A program made the position numbers and the translations under genes. A stretch of 64,000 nucleotides of DNA. Origin: Flavobacterium luteolum. GTDB lineage: Bacteria; Bacteroidota; Bacteroidia; Flavobacteriales; Flavobacteriaceae. Below, in pieces: positions 27,586-37,880 of this stretch. Location of the stretch: assembly GCF_027111275.1 (NCBI RefSeq), contig NZ_CP114286.1, forward strand, positions 4,760,501 to 4,824,500, written 5' to 3'. Position 1 is the stretch's first letter; each line of letters opens with the position of its first letter. The notes beneath the pieces were generated by a model that was given only the letters and a program-made list of their open reading frames with translations, ran no database searches and was not told the DNA's origin.

Positions 27586-29277
27586 ATGGCAGATTCAATT
27601 TTTGACAGCTTTCCGTCCGGACATATTCTAATAGAAAATAGGACCTTTAATGAAATTTTAATAGAACATGATTTCGAAAGAGAGAAAGACATTACATTTA
27701 ATAATTGCACATTCAAAGAGTTTGCTAGTTTTGAAAACTTTAAAAGTCGAGGATTTAGCTTTAACGACTGTCACTTCGATAAAGGTTTATACATTGGCAA
27801 GTCTATTTTTTATTCAATAAGTTTTTACAAGTGTAATGCAAATCATATAGATATTGTTGCAAATGAATCATCCAATATATTCTTGCGAGAATTAAACGGA
27901 AATAGGATTGAAATCAATGGCGATTACGAAGAGATTAGTTTTATAAAAAGTACCGCAGAAGAAATGCTGCTAAACAATGTGAACAGCATTTATTCACATA
28001 GGGGATCTTCAATTAATTTTAGGGATCTAAATGTTTTTAAGAAAACCAGGATAGAATGCTCTGCAAACTTTTCGATGATATCTTTTAAAGGCGGCACTTA
28101 TGATTCCGTTTTTTTTGAGGGCGAGTTTAAAAAGAAAGTGCTTTTCAGTGGTAAATTTCAAATAAAAAATCTGTATTTAGATACTTGCGTATTCAGTAAT
28201 AGAATAGATTTTGAAAAAGGCATATTTGAACATGTGAGTTTTTATAGGAGTTTGTTTAAAGGCCTGGTTCTAATAAATGATGTAGATTATTTAAGTAATA
28301 TACCTAGAAAGTTAGAGATACAGGATCTTACACTGCATTCCTGCACTTTTGATAAGGACATAACGATCAATATCAGAAAAATTAAGAGGTTTGATACATC
28401 GAACTGCAATTATCTGGAGGTACTCAATGTAAATAATTTTACGGAGGATAAGTCAAATTTAGTGATGATTGGAATGTCAGGAGTAAATAAAGGGACAATA
28501 ATATTTGAAAAATCTTTTGCTGATTTTACTTTCTTCGGCATTAATCTTGCCAACATTTTCTTAAAGGATTTAGATATTTCTTCATTTTATTTGTCTGAAT
28601 TTCAAAACACTGGATCTCTTTCTTTTTTGAATATAAAATCGGGACAACATTTTGTAATTCAGGATTCCATATCGGGAAATTTAAATTTTCTAAATTCAGA
28701 CATAAATGTTTTCGGTGAGATTATCATAGCGAACAGCAATATTGACGGCGCAAGCTTTAACCGCTTTCCAAAAAAAATATTGGCAGCAAGCAAGTTTCCA
28801 ATAACCGGTTATGGAATTACAGACAAGTCTTCAAAAAACCATAATTTAAAGAATGTATATAACCAGCTAAAAAAGAATGCGAGACTTAAAGGAGATATTG
28901 ACAGCGCAAATAAATTTGAGTCCCTGGAACACAGGAAATTGCTTTTAAGTAAAAAGCTCAGTTTTGACAGTTTTCTTCTGTTTTTCAATTTAATTTCAAA
29001 CAATAATGGCAGAAGCTGGTTTCAGGGAATAATTTTTACATTAGCAATTGGATTACTATTTTTTATATTGTATTTAAATACCTTAGGCATTCGTTTTACA
29101 ACGGGTGGCTGTTATCAAGATTATGTTTTATTTATTACTTCATTTCCTAAACTCCAAGTTGAAAGCTATTATAATGAGAGCTGGATTACGCAATTAGTTA
29201 TCTGGTTTGGAAGGATTTTTATCAGTTACGGAATTTATCAAACGATTGCTTCATTTAGAAAGTATGGAAAGGCTTAA
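27586..29277 (+). CDS. Pentapeptide-like beta-helix protein with C-terminal membrane helices
   Basis: A 563-residue protein. Residues about 1-400 are built of short repeats with regular Phe and Cys/Asn positions (ITFNNCTF, FSFNDCHF, ISFYKCNA), as in pentapeptide or right-handed beta-helix proteins. Then comes a helical linker (YNQLKKNARLKGDIDSANKFESLEHRK, in part) typical of such proteins ahead of a membrane part. Two to three hydrophobic segments follow (FTLAIGLLFFILYL near 490 and LVIWFGRIFISYGIY near 545). In defence-related families this layout is seen in channel-like effectors. The function here is not known. Confidence 0.65.
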   Translation: MADSIFDSFPSGHILIENRTFNEILIEHDFEREKDITFNNCTFKEFASFENFKSRGFSFNDCHFDKGLYIGKSIFYSISFYKCNANHIDIVANESSNIFLRELNGNRIEINGDYEEISFIKSTAEEMLLNNVNSIYSHRGSSINFRDLNVFKKTRIECSANFSMISFKGGTYDSVFFEGEFKKKVLFSGKFQIKNLYLDTCVFSNRIDFEKGIFEHVSFYRSLFKGLVLINDVDYLSNIPRKLEIQDLTLHSCTFDKDITINIRKIKRFDTSNCNYLEVLNVNNFTEDKSNLVMIGMSGVNKGTIIFEKSFADFTFFGINLANIFLKDLDISSFYLSEFQNTGSLSFLNIKSGQHFVIQDSISGNLNFLNSDINVFGEIIIANSNIDGASFNRFPKKILAASKFPITGYGITDKSSKNHNLKNVYNQLKKNARLKGDIDSANKFESLEHRKLLLSKKLSFDSFLLFFNLISNNNGRSWFQGIIFTLAIGLLFFILYLNTLGIRFTTGGCYQDYVLFITSFPKLQVESYYNESWITQLVIWFGRIFISYGIYQTIASFRKYGKA

Positions 29278-29367
29278 GTAAACGTGGACGTTTCGTAATA
29301 TTTAACAAACAAAAATTCATAAAAATAAATATTTTTTATTATTTTTTAGTTTACAATAGTTTTTTAT

Positions 29368-29375
29368 TATATTTG
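29368..29375 (+). promoter_or_regulatory. Putative -7 box of the 29411 gene
   Basis: TATATTTG fits the Bacteroidota -7 consensus TAnnTTTG and lies about 36 bases before the ATG at 29411. No well-placed TTTG -33 box is seen. Confidence 0.4.
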
Positions 29376-29410
29376 TTTAGGTGATTATCAAAATATTTAA
29401 TACAACTGTT

Positions 29411-29752
29411 ATGAATCAGAAAGAATTTTTTGTAGAAGGGCACAAGTTCGTTTTAAGTTATCTGAATAAGGAACTGCTAGACCAGATGTTAAAAGGTAGG
29501 GCTAGGGCATTTGACATCTATTACCAGCCAGAGGGGGTTGAAACCGAAACTCAGACAGAAGAGCTTTTGGAAAGATTTGAAGATGATTTTTTAAAAGAGA
29601 TATATGCAATTATAAACCAGAATCCGGAATGGTATGAGCGCTTCGAGATATTCCGTAGCTTTGATGGAGGATGGGGCGGCGGATATAACGATTTTGGCAG
29701 AGCAGCCACGATTCATGCTAACCGCTGTCTGGTGATGTATGCAAAACAATAA
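29411..29752 (+). CDS. Hypothetical acidic protein of 113 residues
   Basis: Not recognised. The open frame starts at 29381, but the ATG at 29411 (MNQKEFFVEGHKFVL) better fits the promoter-like box and the protein-like sequence. The protein is acidic in the middle (ETETQTEELLERFEDDF) and has a Gly-rich FDGGWGGGYNDFGRA motif near the end. No signal peptide or membrane segment. It follows the beta-helical membrane protein after 130 bases, with its own likely promoter. Confidence 0.55.
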   Translation: MNQKEFFVEGHKFVLSYLNKELLDQMLKGRARAFDIYYQPEGVETETQTEELLERFEDDFLKEIYAIINQNPEWYERFEIFRSFDGGWGGGYNDFGRAATIHANRCLVMYAKQ

Positions 29753-29784
29753 TCCTCTGTTACTTGCTAATTTCCATATAGGTT

Positions 29785-31068
29785 TCATTTTGGAAACTCG
29801 TTTTCGGTTCCTTGAAGAAAGGTGTGTTTGGTAAACCAGCCCAATTTCTTAACATCCTGTCTGATCATTTCTTCATGCTGCGGTGTGTACTTTTCCAATT
29901 TATCGATGTAGGCAAATAGGAACCTGTGGCTGCTGTTGGCCGAAATTAGGATCATTGACTTGCTTTTGTAGCCTGAAAAGAGATTGCAGCTTTCTATTGC
30001 GAGATTGTTTAGGTCATTTATCATCTCAAAATCCATCTGATCGGTATAAAAAGTAAGCAGAACTCCAACACCGTCATAATCGCCAAATCGCCTTCCAAAA
30101 AAAAGCCCTGTGGAATCTTTATAGCGATTATAGAATTCGAAATAACTGTTGGCAATGGAGCGTCTAGTCAACCTATCAAATGACAGCAACGCTTTGGCAA
30201 GACCCAGTCTCATCGTAGTTATATTCTGCAACAGTTCATCTTTTAGTATTTCATTCTGGACAAACCCGTCTATGAAATAACTGGCTCTGTCTGCTTTTGC
30301 TTTATTTTTTACTTCCTGCTTGGTTGCGAAGGAATCCCAGTCTCCATCTATTTGAAGAAAAATCCCGTTTGCATCCTCATTGAGAGCCTGCGGAAAGTTT
30401 CTCGTATTTTTGAAAAAGTGCGATAAGAGATCTTTTTCGGTGCCTGAAATCAGGATGTAGTTTTGTGTCAGCTGCTCATGGAGCTTAAAGAATTCCTTCT
30501 GAGTTTCAACAGGAAAATCATATTCGTCGCCAGGCATGATTATAGTTGTCTTACCCTTAAAAAGTCTCTCTCTTTTTTCAAGATAATCTATAAAATCGGG
30601 AATTGTATCCAGCTGACCAATAATTGTTTCAAATGAATCTCTATCAAAAAGAGTCACATAATCATCATTTTTTGTGGTCTGGTTAAAGGGATAAAACTTT
30701 ACGCCATCCCCAAGATTTATCACAATTCTGAAGACTTTATTTATCTGCTCTCTAGGAAAGGTTTCTATTTTCTTATCGGGGTGTTTTATTTGCACTTCGG
30801 TTGCACTGAATAATGTGCGGCATGCACCATGGATTTGCTTGACTGCCTTTTCAATTGTATTGTTGAAATACCTGAAATGGTTTCCCTTAAATTCGTAGTT
30901 TTTAACCGAGATGACAATCAGTACGGAATTGAATATAATCATTAGATCGCAGATTTCCTTTTTGTCACCATTCTCATATTTGGGACCTGGGTAGCACCAG
31001 TATTTAAGAAACGATTTGTATGCCAAATTGTTTACAAAGTCTTCACCTATCTGCCCTTTATCATCCAT
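29785..31068 (-). CDS. Restriction-nuclease-like protein (NERD-like N-terminus)
   Basis: A 427-residue protein. The N-terminal 100 residues look like a PD-(D/E)XK fold: QIGEDFVNNLAYK (E9), then EICDLMIIF (D41), IVISVKNYEF (S54-V-K56) and a helix with AVKQIHGA, as in NERD or Mrr-like proteins. The usual Glu of the ExK motif is Ser here, so activity is uncertain. The rest is a mixed globular region that I do not recognise. Located 258 bases downstream of the STAND gene in the same direction; possibly a companion. Confidence 0.6.
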   Translation of the reverse strand: MDDKGQIGEDFVNNLAYKSFLKYWCYPGPKYENGDKKEICDLMIIFNSVLIVISVKNYEFKGNHFRYFNNTIEKAVKQIHGACRTLFSATEVQIKHPDKKIETFPREQINKVFRIVINLGDGVKFYPFNQTTKNDDYVTLFDRDSFETIIGQLDTIPDFIDYLEKRERLFKGKTTIIMPGDEYDFPVETQKEFFKLHEQLTQNYILISGTEKDLLSHFFKNTRNFPQALNEDANGIFLQIDGDWDSFATKQEVKNKAKADRASYFIDGFVQNEILKDELLQNITTMRLGLAKALLSFDRLTRRSIANSYFEFYNRYKDSTGLFFGRRFGDYDGVGVLLTFYTDQMDFEMINDLNNLAIESCNLFSGYKSKSMILISANSSHRFLFAYIDKLEKYTPQHEEMIRQDVKKLGWFTKHTFLQGTENEFPK

Positions 31069-31326
31069 AGTGCACGTATTTTAGATTAGGTATGAAAATA
31101 CTTAAAAATCTTGAATACTTTAAAATTTTAAAAGGATTTTTGATATTGAAGACCAATCTTATGAATATCTTCTAATACAAATTCCTATTCTTTTGCATTG
31201 TCGTTGATTTGTACTTGTTATTGTATCGTAGCAGCTGGTTATATCATTTTCAAAATCTATGATTTTTGCTCTAAATCGTTCAAGAGTGTCCATAACTAGA
31301 GGCAAATGTGTCCAGACTTTAGATCA

Positions 31327-34300
31327 CTACAATAATTCATCCAGAATTTTTTCCGATCTGCTTCGATATTTGTAGTCGCTTAAAATATCATCGAATGACT
31401 TAAGCAGCTGCTTTCTGTAAAATTTACTCTTCTGATCGTTTTGTTTCAGCGCATTGAACGCTCCGACGATGAATCTGGCCAGTTCATCATTGTGATAAAC
31501 CCTATAATCTTCAACATTCAGCTTGTTATTTGCTATAACAAAATTAAAAACTTCAATTGCTTCGATTATATTCTTAGAACATTGATTTTTTAAATATTCA
31601 ATAAAGTCGCCTGTGATTTTATAATAGGGCATTTTGATGATGCTTTCTAAAAAGCTTCGAATTTCATTGATATCTATGTCTTCAATAGGCAGATGATCAA
31701 ACTCTAAATTGTTTTCAAGGTCATCTTGAGCAAATTTTATAATTTTTCCTAACAGAAGTTTTGATTTTTCAGGAGCTGAATTATTAAAATTGAAATGTTT
31801 CAGAATATCCCTTAGACCTGAATTTCTGGACGACGGACTATTTTCTAATAATTCGATTAAAAGTGGTTCTGCTTCCTGTGTATTTCGTAGATAGGAAAAA
31901 TAGAGAATTGAAAATAACATTTTGCTATCGTCTTTTCCTAATTTATCGCATCTAATAAGTTTTTCAAAGACTGGAATTAACGAAACAAAATTATCTTTTA
32001 CCATGTATTGCATTCCCCATATGCCCGAGGCAATGATATATATATCGTCTTCACTAAGCAGGTATTTAATAAATAAGGAATATGATCTCTTTAAATGCAG
32101 ACTGTTCAAATGGGCAAATTCATGGATTACTAAAGCTTTAGCGTCTCTAGGTCCATCTTTTAAGATTTTTTCAGCAGTTTCAAATATGATATCCTCATAA
32201 AGAGGTGTTTTACAGTTCATCATTGCTTTAATCGCCATGCCATAGTCGGAATTTAAGCCTCTGTGAAAAAGCCCTTTTATGGTTGTCTGAATTTCTAGAT
32301 CCTTGTAAACTCTCTGGTTTTTCCATTGCAATGCATTCTCTTTCAAATAAAAGATTATAAAAGTGTCGTAGATTTCACTTTCCAACAAATATCTAGCTAT
32401 GTTTATCAAATTGTAATCATATTTCTTTTCCATTGTTGAAAGAACACTTTTAAAAAGTTCGAAAACTGTCAAAGGATCATACCTGCCTTCACATAGTCCC
32501 GCTAGGCCGGCCAAAGGATATGATCTTTCTATAATGGGATTTAGTATGGCATGTCGGACAATCTCTTCAAATTTTTTATTTGCGAATTTTTTTGCGTAAT
32601 CTCGAAACGCATGTGAATGCTCATAAATTCCACCTTTTAGATGATCTGATCCTGAAAAAGGAATGTTACTGTTGTATTTTAAAAAAGATTTGAGCCACTG
32701 TCTAATTGACATTCTTTCATATGCATCATCATCAAGAGGCCTATGGACGAAGCCTGCTATTCCTGTTGTTGAACGAAATTTTGTATAATTCCAATGTTTG
32801 ACCTTACGATGAAGCTCATTCTGTAATTTTAGCAGAGCAGCATCTGCATCAATGGTCTTCTGAGGTATTACTGATAGAATTACAAATTGTGTCAAACCCC
32901 ATCTGCTGACGAGCTTCGGTTTCTCTCCAAAGGACCAAATTCCAACTTCACCCTTAATTCTGATCAATGGTATTTTTATTAAGATTTCCTGCTTTTGTTT
33001 TGTATTCATTTCGGCAAAGGCTGTTTCAAAAACTGCAAGAAACTCCGTTCCAAAATCACTTGAAGCAAGATAAAAGTTTTCTTGAACAACATGAAAGAAT
33101 AGATCGAAAACAATGTCTTTGTATGCTGTTTCATTATTCTTCAAAGCAAATACAAGCAGGCGCAGAATTACAGCTGATGCAGATTTTTTATTCGCATTGA
33201 CAAAATGCATAAATTTATCATTTTTTTCTTTTGCCATTAATCGAAGGCAGTGGGCTGCCTGCCAGTACAAGTATTCTTTTCCATATATAAAATAATCGTC
33301 TTGAAGTTCTACCTCGGTAAACAGCTGGTCGCTATCTATGTTTTCGTAGATGTACTCATTTTTATCCAAATCTTTTTTGATGATATCGATCAAATAATTG
33401 AATACGGTCGTTGGAATACTATTTGAAAGCTCGTTTAAAAGCTCTTTTCCCTGATCTTTAGTCCTGCTTTGCTGATCGAGAAAACCATCATCCAGATATC
33501 TCTGTTTGAATTTTTCAAAACAGAACTGCGGATCATTCTTTGCCATATTTTTTAGGACCATAAAATATCCAAAAGAATCACTAATGTGGAAGTCTGAGCA
33601 CTGTTCTAAAAGTGTATAAGCCTGTCTATTTGACCAATCAGAAATACGCATTAATATCTCTTTTTTTAAATAATCTTGTTTGTATTTGAGAACAAATTCC
33701 CATGCCTTTTGTTCATTCTGTTCTATAAACCTGTTAAAAAACCAAGAGATTATCATTTGAATGTATTTCAGCATCTCCTCCGGGATATTGTTTTTTCCGC
33801 ATGACAGTTGATCATCCAAAACGGTAAAAACCATTTTTTTTTCAATAGCCAAATACAGCCATTTCACTGCTGTTGCATGTTCAAAAAACACAAGAAGGAA
33901 ATTTGGATCTATTTTTGTTGTATTAACTACGAAGTCAAGCTCATCAATTGTTGGATTCTCCTGCGTCAGCACAGTTATAAACACCATCTGTTTGATATGA
34001 AAGAGTATAGTCTGATCATTAAGAATTTGATTTATAGTTCTTGCATAGTTGATTTTGTCAATCTCTCTTAAATACGAAAGGATCATTTTGACAGCCGATC
34101 TTATAAAAATAGACTGTTCCTGCTCTAGTATGTAGTCGATTAGATTCCAGTTGTTTTCGACAAACTGTTTGGCAAATATAAAATCGTAAAACGTCTGATG
34201 GAAAAACTGTATCTGTTTGTCTTCCTTCTTCAATAGACGCTGGCTTTCTAAATACTTTAGTTCCTGATAATTTTCCTCAAAGTTATGTTCGCTAACTGTT

Positions 34301-35895
34301 ATGGACTGCTGTTCAAACATTTTGCTTGAAATCTGGTACAAAAGGATTTTAACGGCTGAACTTTTTACAGGAGCATAACTTTCAATGGATAGGATTTTTT
34401 GCTCGAATAATTCTGAGTATAGGCCCTGAAGACTGCTAATTGAATTATAATTCGGAGCAAGTTTTTTTGCAATTCTTGAAAAAATATTCAAATGGTTTGG
34501 AGTGCGCAATAATTGGAAAAGTTTATTATTTAGCTGTTTACTGGTTATATTAATTTTTTCCAGCTGATGCAAAACCTGGCTTTCATCAAGAATTTCTACA
34601 TTGATAGTTTTGAGGTTCTTATAGATTCGCAGTGAGGAGTCATGATTAAGATCAAAGATCCTAACTGATATGACAAGCCTTATCTTCGGATCATGTTTAA
34701 AATTTTGAATTAGCGTATTGAATACCTGCAGAAAGTTGCGATCGGCAGACATTGATTGGGACAATGCATCTATTTGGTCTATAATTATTACAGTTTTATT
34801 GTAATTTGCCTTACATTGATTTACAAAATCGATTATGGGAATCGAAAGTCCCACTTTTTCTTTTAGATCAGTTAAATTTGCAGCATGTAGCTTATCGGCT
34901 TTCAGGCCTAAAACCGGTATTTCTTGAGCAGTTAGGGCATCGTATAAATCTTTGAGAATAACGGTTTTTCCCATTCCCGCATTTCCTGCCAGCAGACAAA
35001 TATTCAATTCTTTTTCCTGAATGTTTTTATCTGCAGGCGAATTCACCCAGTCTAACAATTGTGCAGTCTCTTTTCTTTCAATGTGGCTGTCAAAAATTTC
35101 TTCAAACTCATTGAGTTCCATCTGTAGGCTTGAAGAACCGCTTATTAATTCGCTGCGTAAAACAGGCTCATCAAGTATTTGATTAATATAATTGGATACT
35201 TTTTTTTCAAGCTCCTGAACTGCTCTATTATCTACAACAGATTTTACTTCAAAAAAAAGGGGAATAAATTTTAAGCATTCAGGCTCAGATAGAAGTATGT
35301 CGAGATCAGCAGGAATTAACGTTTCCACTGTAATCAATTTAATTATTCTGCGCACCTCTTCCAAGGTGTCAGGAAGCAATAATGATTGTAAAGTTGGCTG
35401 CTTTAAGTTTTTTACAACCCATTTCTCAAAATTATTTTCGTTATCAACAAGATGCTGTAAACCATCAATGAAATCACGGCAGTCTGAATCCAAGCCATTG
35501 GATACTACAATGTAATAAGTAAATTCAGAAGGATTAGGAATCAGTCTGTTATCCAAAAGACTATTGAGGATAAATTTGGTTATTTCCTCTCCAAAAGCTG
35601 ATTTTTTGAGAGGCTCTTTATATTTTTTGCACTGTATAATTCCTGTTGACACTCCATTTGTAAAAAATGCGCAGTCTCTTCCTTTATCTCGAACACCCGA
35701 CATCAAACTCACAGAATCATATAATTGAAACTTATTTTTGCCAATCAATGTATAGCTAATACTATAAAGTAATTCTTCAAACCTTCGGCTGTCTGCAATT
35801 TCATTGTAAGGAAAAGATTTATTTGCCAATGCCAATGGTTTATTGATATATGCTTCGGTAATTATTGGTGGATTTGAATATAGAATATCTAACAT
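31327..35895 (-). CDS. STAND-type NTPase with N-terminal nuclease-like domain (Avs-like)
   Basis: A 1522-residue protein. The N-terminal region (about 35-150) resembles PD-(D/E)XK nucleases: RRFEELLYSISY (E40), SGVRDKGRDC (D70, D74), then TGIIQCKKYK (Q88-C-K90). The NTPase has Walker A GNAGMGKT (304-311) and Walker B VIIIDQIDAL (369-378), followed by a sensor-like LVISVRIFD. The remaining 900 residues are helical and repeat-like (HEAT/TPR type), the usual ligand-sensing end. The effector-NTPase-repeat order and length match antiviral STAND (Avs) proteins and other NACHT-like immune proteins. The trigger cannot be read from the sequence. Probable abortive defence protein. Confidence 0.8.
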   Translation of the reverse strand: MLDILYSNPPIITEAYINKPLALANKSFPYNEIADSRRFEELLYSISYTLIGKNKFQLYDSVSLMSGVRDKGRDCAFFTNGVSTGIIQCKKYKEPLKKSAFGEEITKFILNSLLDNRLIPNPSEFTYYIVVSNGLDSDCRDFIDGLQHLVDNENNFEKWVVKNLKQPTLQSLLLPDTLEEVRRIIKLITVETLIPADLDILLSEPECLKFIPLFFEVKSVVDNRAVQELEKKVSNYINQILDEPVLRSELISGSSSLQMELNEFEEIFDSHIERKETAQLLDWVNSPADKNIQEKELNICLLAGNAGMGKTVILKDLYDALTAQEIPVLGLKADKLHAANLTDLKEKVGLSIPIIDFVNQCKANYNKTVIIIDQIDALSQSMSADRNFLQVFNTLIQNFKHDPKIRLVISVRIFDLNHDSSLRIYKNLKTINVEILDESQVLHQLEKINITSKQLNNKLFQLLRTPNHLNIFSRIAKKLAPNYNSISSLQGLYSELFEQKILSIESYAPVKSSAVKILLYQISSKMFEQQSITVSEHNFEENYQELKYLESQRLLKKEDKQIQFFHQTFYDFIFAKQFVENNWNLIDYILEQEQSIFIRSAVKMILSYLREIDKINYARTINQILNDQTILFHIKQMVFITVLTQENPTIDELDFVVNTTKIDPNFLLVFFEHATAVKWLYLAIEKKMVFTVLDDQLSCGKNNIPEEMLKYIQMIISWFFNRFIEQNEQKAWEFVLKYKQDYLKKEILMRISDWSNRQAYTLLEQCSDFHISDSFGYFMVLKNMAKNDPQFCFEKFKQRYLDDGFLDQQSRTKDQGKELLNELSNSIPTTVFNYLIDIIKKDLDKNEYIYENIDSDQLFTEVELQDDYFIYGKEYLYWQAAHCLRLMAKEKNDKFMHFVNANKKSASAVILRLLVFALKNNETAYKDIVFDLFFHVVQENFYLASSDFGTEFLAVFETAFAEMNTKQKQEILIKIPLIRIKGEVGIWSFGEKPKLVSRWGLTQFVILSVIPQKTIDADAALLKLQNELHRKVKHWNYTKFRSTTGIAGFVHRPLDDDAYERMSIRQWLKSFLKYNSNIPFSGSDHLKGGIYEHSHAFRDYAKKFANKKFEEIVRHAILNPIIERSYPLAGLAGLCEGRYDPLTVFELFKSVLSTMEKKYDYNLINIARYLLESEIYDTFIIFYLKENALQWKNQRVYKDLEIQTTIKGLFHRGLNSDYGMAIKAMMNCKTPLYEDIIFETAEKILKDGPRDAKALVIHEFAHLNSLHLKRSYSLFIKYLLSEDDIYIIASGIWGMQYMVKDNFVSLIPVFEKLIRCDKLGKDDSKMLFSILYFSYLRNTQEAEPLLIELLENSPSSRNSGLRDILKHFNFNNSAPEKSKLLLGKIIKFAQDDLENNLEFDHLPIEDIDINEIRSFLESIIKMPYYKITGDFIEYLKNQCSKNIIEAIEVFNFVIANNKLNVEDYRVYHNDELARFIVGAFNALKQNDQKSKFYRKQLLKSFDDILSDYKYRSRSEKILDELL

Positions 35896-36238
35896 TAAGA
35901 ATAAATAGATGTGTGATAAGATGTAAAGTTAACAAATTGCAGAACAGTTTTAAATTGCACTATGCTTATTTTGATCCTTTTTATTAGTGATAATATAGTA
36001 ATTTTATTAATGGTAAATAAAAAAGAAAAATGACACCTTTATTTGATAAAAAGTCATTCCAATCACTTTAGGTGAAATTGAACCAATTGATATGTTAAGA
36101 AAGAATAAATTAAATTAATTAATACTGGGATAACTATGTTCATATTCTCTTTGTAGGTTAGTATGGCAAAATTTTATTCTCAGGTTAATTCTGTTTTGAT
36201 TTGAATAGATACTATAGAACCAACAAATATATAATTAT
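35896..36238. other. Divergent intergenic region, no gene seen
   Basis: 343 bp between the divergent STAND and recombinase genes. AT-rich and without a coding frame. It must hold both promoters, but I could not assign boxes with confidence. Confidence 0.5.
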
Positions 36239-37729
36239 ATGAAGTCAGCCTATTTATACGTTCGTGTAAGTACGGACGAACAAAAAAGAAAAGGTTACTC
36301 CTTGCCAGAACAGGAGGACAGATTATTAAAGTATTGTAAATATTACGATATCGAAGTCAAAGGAATTTACCGAGAAGATTACTCAGCCAAGAATTTCAAT
36401 AGGCCAGAATGGAACCGATTGTTTTCAGAAATCAAAAAGAAATCTTCAGGAGAAGACAAAAATATACTATTTATCAAATGGGATCGATTTAGCCGCAATG
36501 TTGAATATGCCTACGAAATGATTGGAAAGCTCCGGAAATACAAAACAACAGCAAAGGCTATTGATCAGCCAATTGATTTTTCTGTGCCGGAAAGCACAGT
36601 AATGCTGGCTGTATATTTGGCTGTTCCGGAAGCAGAAAATGCGAGAAGGGCTCAAAACACTTCAAATGGCATTCGTCGGGCAAAGCTGATGGGCAGACAT
36701 CCTAGTAAGGCACCGTTAGGATTTATCAATTTGACAATGATGGATGGTAGGAAAGGTATTGCTCCTAAAGAGCCCGAAGCCGAAATTATAAAATGGGCTT
36801 TTTATCAAGTTGCGAGGAACGATCATAAAATATCCAAAATCATTAAAATAGTCAATGAGAAAGGATTAGTATGCTCAAGATCGCACTTTTTTAGGATTTT
36901 ACATAATCCTGTTTATTGCGGGCTTATACCGGTAACACTTGACTCTGGTAATGAGGGAGTGGTAAAAGCATTACATGAGCCATTGATATCTGAGTCATTG
37001 TTTAATCAGGTTCAGTCTGTTATCAATACAAGAAGAAGAATTACTGCCAAGAAAGATGATTTACAATCATTATTTTTTCTTAGAAGTTTTTTAATATGCC
37101 CTGTTTGTAATCGAAAACTTAGCGGAAGTGTTTCAAAAGGCAGATCAAAAAACTATCCATATTATCATTGTCATAATGGATGTAGAACAAGAATAAATGC
37201 ATTATTCCTTAATGACCGTTATTATAACAAGCTTCGACAATTAATGCTCTCAAAGAATGCAGTTGAATTATTTAAAAAAGTTTTGGAAGACCAGAATATA
37301 AAAACACAGAAAGCAAGTTATTTATGCACTCAAAAGGTATTGGAGAGGAAAATAAATGAGGAGGAGCTGACCCTTTCTCGAGGCAGAAAATTATTTATAG
37401 CTGGAATATTAAAAATTGATGACTACAACCAATTAAGAAAAGAGAATCAAGTCAGCACTAAAAATCTTAAAAAGGAAGTGCATGATATTGCCGTTAAATT
37501 AAAAGGGATTGATAGAAAAAATCAAATAGAAGAAAAAGCATTAGTTGAAATCTTTCAAAGATTTTCTGAATTTGAGGCTTCAGATAAAAGACATCTTGTA
37601 AATCTTATTCCACCGACGGAAATTAATTTTAAAACAGGAGATCTATCTTTAGGCTTAAATCAAGCATTTTTAAAAATATTATCAAAAAAAAGAAACCGAA
37701 AAAACAATAGAAAAAATGAATTTCATTGA
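36239..37729 (+). CDS. Large serine recombinase / integrase
   Basis: A 496-residue large serine recombinase. The catalytic domain has the nucleophile S11 in YVRVSTDEQ, and IKWDRFSRN provides conserved Arg residues. Then come the recombinase domain (about 160-270, including APLGF) and a zinc ribbon (CPVCNRKL ... YYHCHNGC, about 287-320). A coiled-coil C-terminus follows. It is located at the right end of the island next to tRNA-Arg and is probably the integrase. Large serine integrases do not usually use tRNA 3' ends, so either the target is unusual or an older tyrosine integrase has been lost. Confidence 0.9.
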   Translation: MKSAYLYVRVSTDEQKRKGYSLPEQEDRLLKYCKYYDIEVKGIYREDYSAKNFNRPEWNRLFSEIKKKSSGEDKNILFIKWDRFSRNVEYAYEMIGKLRKYKTTAKAIDQPIDFSVPESTVMLAVYLAVPEAENARRAQNTSNGIRRAKLMGRHPSKAPLGFINLTMMDGRKGIAPKEPEAEIIKWAFYQVARNDHKISKIIKIVNEKGLVCSRSHFFRILHNPVYCGLIPVTLDSGNEGVVKALHEPLISESLFNQVQSVINTRRRITAKKDDLQSLFFLRSFLICPVCNRKLSGSVSKGRSKNYPYYHCHNGCRTRINALFLNDRYYNKLRQLMLSKNAVELFKKVLEDQNIKTQKASYLCTQKVLERKINEEELTLSRGRKLFIAGILKIDDYNQLRKENQVSTKNLKKEVHDIAVKLKGIDRKNQIEEKALVEIFQRFSEFEASDKRHLVNLIPPTEINFKTGDLSLGLNQAFLKILSKKRNRKNNRKNEFH

Positions 37730-37880
37730 GAAGAATGTTTCAGTAGAGAAAGCCGTTATTATTCTTTCCAAAAACGGTATTCAGATAGATGAGAAGGAAG
37801 CTAAAATTATTTTAGAATTACTGTATTTAGTATCAAAAAATTACGATAAACCAAAAGAGAAAAAAATCCTATATCCTTAA
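37716..37880 (+). CDS. 54-residue mobile-element protein
   Basis: A short frame overlapping the recombinase end by 14 bases. It starts MNFIEKNVSVEKAVIIL, followed by KNGIQIDEKEAKIILELLYL. Small proteins of this shape, with a predicted helix-turn-helix of the NGI.(D/E)..EA..IL pattern, are frequent at the ends of Bacteroidota mobile elements; databases often name them wrongly as sugar transporter subunits. The function is unknown. Its 3' end lies inside the flanking repeat, and a decayed relic of it is present near 2080-2140. Confidence 0.7.
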   Translation: MNFIEKNVSVEKAVIILSKNGIQIDEKEAKIILELLYLVSKNYDKPKEKKILYP

